Origin: Candidatus Zixiibacteriota bacterium | GTDB taxonomy: Bacteria; Zixibacteria; MSB-5A5; SM1-73 | NCBI GenBank assembly: GCA_029933635.1 | Contig: JAOZNS010000098.1 | Coordinates: 1 to 9,443, forward strand | DNA: 9,443 nucleotides | Reading direction: 5' to 3' | The notes under the pieces: model-generated | Databases searched by the model: none | Seen by the model: only the letters and a program-made list of their open reading frames with translations | Told to the model about the DNA's origin: nothing | Translations under genes and position numbers: made by a program | In this document: piece by piece, positions 6,801-9,443 of the stretch | Numbering within the stretch: the stretch's first letter is position 1 | Layout: each line of letters starts with the position of its first letter

Positions 6801-8294
6801 ATGCAGTCGGTTATAATAGATGGTGATAATCTAACCTTGGAGGATGTGAAGGCGGTTGCACTTCACGGAGCCAAAGTCAGAATCCATCCCAAGTCAGTAA
6901 ACAAGATAAAAAAATGCAGGAGATATGTGGAGAAAATTGTTGAAACTGAGCAGACGGTTTACGGTATCAATACCGGCTTTGGGAGCCTTTGCAACAGAAG
7001 GATAAGCAAAAAGGATATTGAGAAGCTTCAGGAGAATCTAATTCTAAGTCATGCGATTTCGGTTGGTCCGGTCTTCTCTGAAGAGGAGGTTAGAGCGATT
7101 ATGCTTTTGCGAGCCAATGTGCTGGCAAAAGGATTTTCTGGAGTGAGATTGCAGATCGTGCAAACCTTAGTGGAGATGCTTAACAAAGGGGTGCATCCCA
7201 TGATTCCGGAGAAGGGTTCAGTTGGAGCATCGGGAGATTTGGCTCCCTTAGCTTTCATGACTTTGCCCATCATGGGAAAAGGATGGGTTTTTTATCAGGG
7301 CAGATTAATGGAAGGGAGGAAGGCTTTTAAAAAGGCAAAAATATCAACGCTTAAGCTTTCTTCAAAGGAAGGGCTCGCTTTAATCAACGGGACCTGTGTG
7401 ATGACCGCCATTGGGGTTTTATCTTTGCTTAAGGCGGAGAGGTTAACCGAGCTGGCTGACATGGCGGGAGCTATGAGCCTGGAGGCAGCCTTATGTACCC
7501 CTACGGCTTTCGATCCAAATGTTCAAAGGGTTAGAGAACATCCGGGGCAGAAAAAATCTGCTGAAAATTTGGTGAAGCTGATTCGGGGGAGTCAGATAAG
7601 AGAATTTCACAAAGCCTGTCCCAAGGTGCAGGACCCATACAGCTTTCGCTGCATGCCTCAAGTGCATGGAGCTGTGCGAGACACCCTCTCCCATGTCCGA
7701 AAAGTTCTTGAAACAGAGGTAAATTCAGCTACGGATAACCCTCTGATCTTCCCGGATGAGAATAAAGTGATCTCTGCAGGAAATTTTCATGGTGAGCCGG
7801 TCGCTTTGGCTTTAGACTATCTGAGCATAGCGGTATCCGAGCTTTCCAGCATATCCGAACGAAGGATCGCAGGGTTGATGAATCCCGCGATCTCAGATCT
7901 GCCCGCCTTTCTGACAAAACGGCCGGGCTTAAACTCCGGATTTATGATGACCCAGATAGTTGCGGCAGCTTTGGTTTCGGAGAACAAGTGCTTGACCCAT
8001 CCTGCCTCGGTCGACTCCATTCCCACCTCCATAAACCAGGAGGATCATGTTAGCATGGGAACGATAGCGGCCCGAAAGAGCAGGGAGGTGGTGAACAATA
8101 CAGAGAATGTTATAGCCATCGAGTTTCTGGCCGCCTGTCAAGGAGTGGACCTCAGATCCCCCTTGAAGCCGGGGAGGGGCACTGAAAAAATCTATCAAAA
8201 GATAAGAAAACGCATCCCGCCAGTTGAGGCGGATAGGCTTTTGGTCCTGGATTTAGTTAAAATGAAAGAGCTGATGAGGAAAGGATTTGAGGAT
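6801..8294 (+). CDS. hutH: Histidine ammonia-lyase (histidase)
   Basis: 498 residues ending at TAG 8295-8297; typical HutH is about 500-510. It converts L-histidine to urocanate and ammonia in the cytosol, the first step of histidine degradation, using an MIO group formed from Ala-Ser-Gly. Seen: A143-S144-G145 in SVGASGDLAPLA, and the residues matching the Pseudomonas putida active site at near-identical numbering: Y54, H84, N196, Y280, R283, F329 and E414. S83-H84 (ILSHA) and the E of NQEDHVSMG mark histidase rather than tyrosine or phenylalanine ammonia-lyase. The ATG at 6801 has AAGGAAGGG 7 nt upstream; an in-frame TTG at 6750 lies inside a hairpin and would add 17 unrelated residues, so it is rejected. 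No hutU, hutI, hutG or transporter is adjacent, so the downstream steps must be elsewhere or absent. Confidence 0.95.
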
Positions 8295-8305
8295 TAGCAA
8301 CAAAG

Positions 8306-8328
8306 AAACGGGTCAAACCAGTTTGTTT
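8306..8328 (+). terminator. Weak terminator candidate after hutH
   Basis: AAACGGGT (8306-8313) pairs with ACCAGTTT (8317-8324) with one mismatch and a 3-nt loop, 9 nt after the hutH stop. GTTTCCCC follows, so the T run is poor. It is the only hairpin placed to end the hutH transcript. Confidence 0.35.
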
Positions 8329-8472
8329 CCCCAGCTTTTGAGATTAGCTCCTAACCGTTTTGGATCATCGCTGGTCTTACGGCTTTTTCCTTCCACACGT
8401 TCAGATCATCAACCATTACTTTCCACCTGATCAAAAAACAAAATCCGGACGGCTTAAGTGAAGTAAAAGAAA

Positions 8473-8516
8473 GGTTCGTCAAAGTTGACGAGCCACTTCG
8501 CAGAAACTTGCGAAGT
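8473..8516. repeat. Two adjacent hairpins in the gap after hutH
   Basis: Hairpin A pairs 8473-8482 with 8485-8494 (10 bp with one G-U, AG centre). Hairpin B pairs ACTTCGCA (8495-8502) with TGCGAAGT (8509-8516), 8 perfect bp with a GAAACT loop. They abut exactly, which is unlikely by chance and suggests a repeat element or structured RNA. The sequence differs from the hairpins before hutH. Confidence 0.45.
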
Positions 8517-8690
8517 TGATCGAAGCTTTTGCTGGTCGAAAATCCCAACCTTAGATAATCTGTGCTGGCCCATCGTATTATTGAAGGTCCTCCAGGGAAT
8601 AAAACGGGCATGTTTTTTGTAATCATATCTGGAAGGTGAAAAGTGCTTCTTTAGTCGATGGTCAGTGGGCAAACGCGACGAGAATTTTGC

Positions 8691-8718
8691 TTGACAAAAC
8701 AGCATTTTCAGTTACTTT
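8691..8718 (+). promoter_or_regulatory. Possible promoter for the small membrane protein
   Basis: A perfect TTGACA -35 (8691-8696) is followed 16 nt later by TACTTT (8713-8718), a poor -10 match (3 of 6). A strong Shine-Dalgarno begins only 8 nt further on, so any leader would be very short. Confidence 0.35.
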
Positions 8719-8769
8719 GAAGTTTGAAGGAGGTAGTAAACATAAGAGATAAAGGGATAAACCAATGGG

Positions 8770-9054
8770 ATGATGTCCGAAAGATTTAAACCATACAGCG
8801 AAAGGATGCCTACCAGGTTTGAGCTGGCTTTTAGCTTTGGAGTGGTCTTGATAGTATTTCTACTGGGATTGCTGGTTCTGATGGGAGCATTCGGAATCAG
8901 CGCCAACTTCAGAATCGGGGTGGGGTTGATTCTTTTGGGATATGGATTGATCCGATTCTGGATGCTTAAGACCAAGTATGAAAATCTCAAGAGAAAAGAA
9001 CAAGGTTTCAGTGAAACAACCAAAGAGAAAGATGAAAAATTGCGTAACTTTTAA
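8770..9054 (+). CDS. Small two-TM membrane protein of unknown function
   Basis: 94 residues. Two hydrophobic helices (about 18-41 and 47-66) are joined by a short loop, followed by a strongly charged, Lys/Glu-rich tail (67-94) that should be cytoplasmic together with the N-terminus. No family was recognised. The hydrophobic pattern and clean end support a real gene, but the start is uncertain: two ATGs in a row at 8770 and 8773 with only a weak GGG-rich site upstream, while the best Shine-Dalgarno (8726-8734) is 35 nt away and out of place. An in-frame stop at 8758-8760 rules out a longer N-terminus. The next gene begins 67 nt downstream with its own promoter. Confidence 0.7.
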   Translation: MMSERFKPYSERMPTRFELAFSFGVVLIVFLLGLLVLMGAFGISANFRIGVGLILLGYGLIRFWMLKTKYENLKRKEQGFSETTKEKDEKLRNF

Positions 9055-9061
9055 AAAAATC

Positions 9062-9089
9062 TTGACTTTATTTTGATGACTGTTAATAT
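9062..9089 (+). promoter_or_regulatory. Extended -10 promoter of the TPR gene
   Basis: TTGACT at 9062-9067 (5 of 6) and TAATAT at 9084-9089 are spaced by 16 nt, with TG at 9081-9082 forming an extended -10. The predicted transcript starts near 9096, about 26 nt before the ATG at 9122. This implies the TPR gene is transcribed separately from the small membrane gene. Confidence 0.55.
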
Positions 9090-9121
9090 AAAAGGTTGTC
9101 TTTTTGTATAGGAAATGTGAC

Positions 9122-9443
9122 ATGAGGAAGAAAGCTTTAAAAAGTTGCCTTTGGGTGAGCATCATTTATCTTTTGGTCTTTGCTCAACAAGCTTGGAGTG
9201 TGGATCTGAACGCGGGGATCGAGGCATACAAAAACGGAGATTACGATAAAGCCATTCAACTTATAACCAGCCATCTTCAGGAAAAGCCTCGAGATGAGAA
9301 AGGATACTACTATTTAGGGAATTGTTACCTTGAAAAGGAAGAGTGGGACCAGGCAATTGAGCAATATCAGAAGGCTTTACAACTTAAGTCTAAATATTGG
9401 AAAGCTTACTCTCAACTCGGCTATGCTTATTATAAGACAGGAC
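9122..9443 (+). CDS. Exported TPR-repeat protein, N-terminal part only
   Basis: 107 codons are visible before the right edge. AGGAA lies 7 nt before the ATG at 9122. The N-terminus is a signal peptide: basic start (RKK, 2-4), hydrophobic core (about 9-21) and a likely cleavage after S26 (A-W-S). The mature part is built of TPR units: about 29-59 (AYKNGDYDKAIQ), 60-92 (YYYLGNCYLEKEEWDQAIEQYQKAL) and the start of a third (YSQLGYAYYKTG). Such repeats form helical scaffolds for protein-protein contacts, here in the periplasm or at the outer membrane. The partner and the domains beyond the edge are unknown. Confidence 0.88.
   Translation, partial: MRKKALKSCLWVSIIYLLVFAQQAWSVDLNAGIEAYKNGDYDKAIQLITSHLQEKPRDEKGYYYLGNCYLEKEEWDQAIEQYQKALQLKSKYWKAYSQLGYAYYKTG

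Larger units (their letters stand above)
8298..8769. other. Non-coding gap between hutH and the small membrane protein
   Basis: About 470 bp with no convincing gene. Short open frames exist on both strands but have no recognisable motifs or well-placed Shine-Dalgarno. Contents: a weak hairpin after hutH (8306-8324), two tandem hairpins (8473-8516), a consensus -35 TTGACA at 8691-8696 and a strong Shine-Dalgarno at 8726-8734 with no ATG after it. A plus frame at about 8349-8518 could be decayed coding DNA, but I cannot identify it. Confidence 0.6.

Noticed and set aside
8351..8705. Two minus frames (91 and 83 codons) and a short plus frame with Lys/Arg/Glu-rich sequence, perhaps a decayed transposase
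   Set aside because: No recognisable motif, no ribosome site, and the plus frame is interrupted by a stop within the second hairpin region; cannot be supported as a gene.
1..9443. CRISPR array, tRNA, rRNA or intact insertion sequence
   Set aside because: No regularly spaced repeat, cloverleaf with matching arms, rRNA-like block or full transposase frame was seen on either strand.

Overview
The window is about 9.4 kb of bacterial DNA of moderate GC. It carries five supported genes, two of them cut by the window edges, separated by unusually structured intergenic DNA. Shine-Dalgarno sites of the GGAGG type, sigma70-like promoters, a periplasmic CxxCH (haem c) sensor domain and an exported TPR protein suggest a respiring bacterium with a periplasm, probably Gram-negative. 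The sequence alone does not fix a phylum.

Left part, minus strand (1-3332): a very large membrane-bound hybrid histidine kinase. Its order is TM, periplasmic domain with CxxCH, TM, HAMP, PAS, PAS, GAF, HisKA, HATPase, receiver, then a second receiver cut by the edge. The gap 3333-4013 has no convincing gene. It holds a run of small hairpins (3427-3647) and two copies of a TGGGGACGTT motif (3815, 3973), one inside an inverted repeat, that look like a remnant of a REP or small mobile element.

Middle (4014-8297): pdxA on minus (PLP-pathway dehydrogenase family, all metal ligands present), then, divergently on plus, an NAD(P)-dependent aldehyde dehydrogenase of the y4uC/ALDH21-like type and a histidine ammonia-lyase (hutH) with every catalytic residue conserved. 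The 107 bp to hutH's ATG (6695-6800) contains three back-to-back hairpins that look like a dispersed repeat element, the third with a one-base defect. No other histidine-degradation gene is visible, so hutH looks isolated here.

Right part (8298-9443, plus): a 470 bp gap with tandem hairpins and an orphan strong Shine-Dalgarno, a 94-residue two-TM protein of unknown function, and the start of a secreted TPR protein behind a good extended -10 promoter.

The kinase, the amino-acid and cofactor genes and the small membrane/TPR genes do not form one obvious pathway. The most interesting material is the haem-type kinase sensor and the repeated structured intergenic elements. I saw no CRISPR array, tRNA, rRNA or intact transposase.
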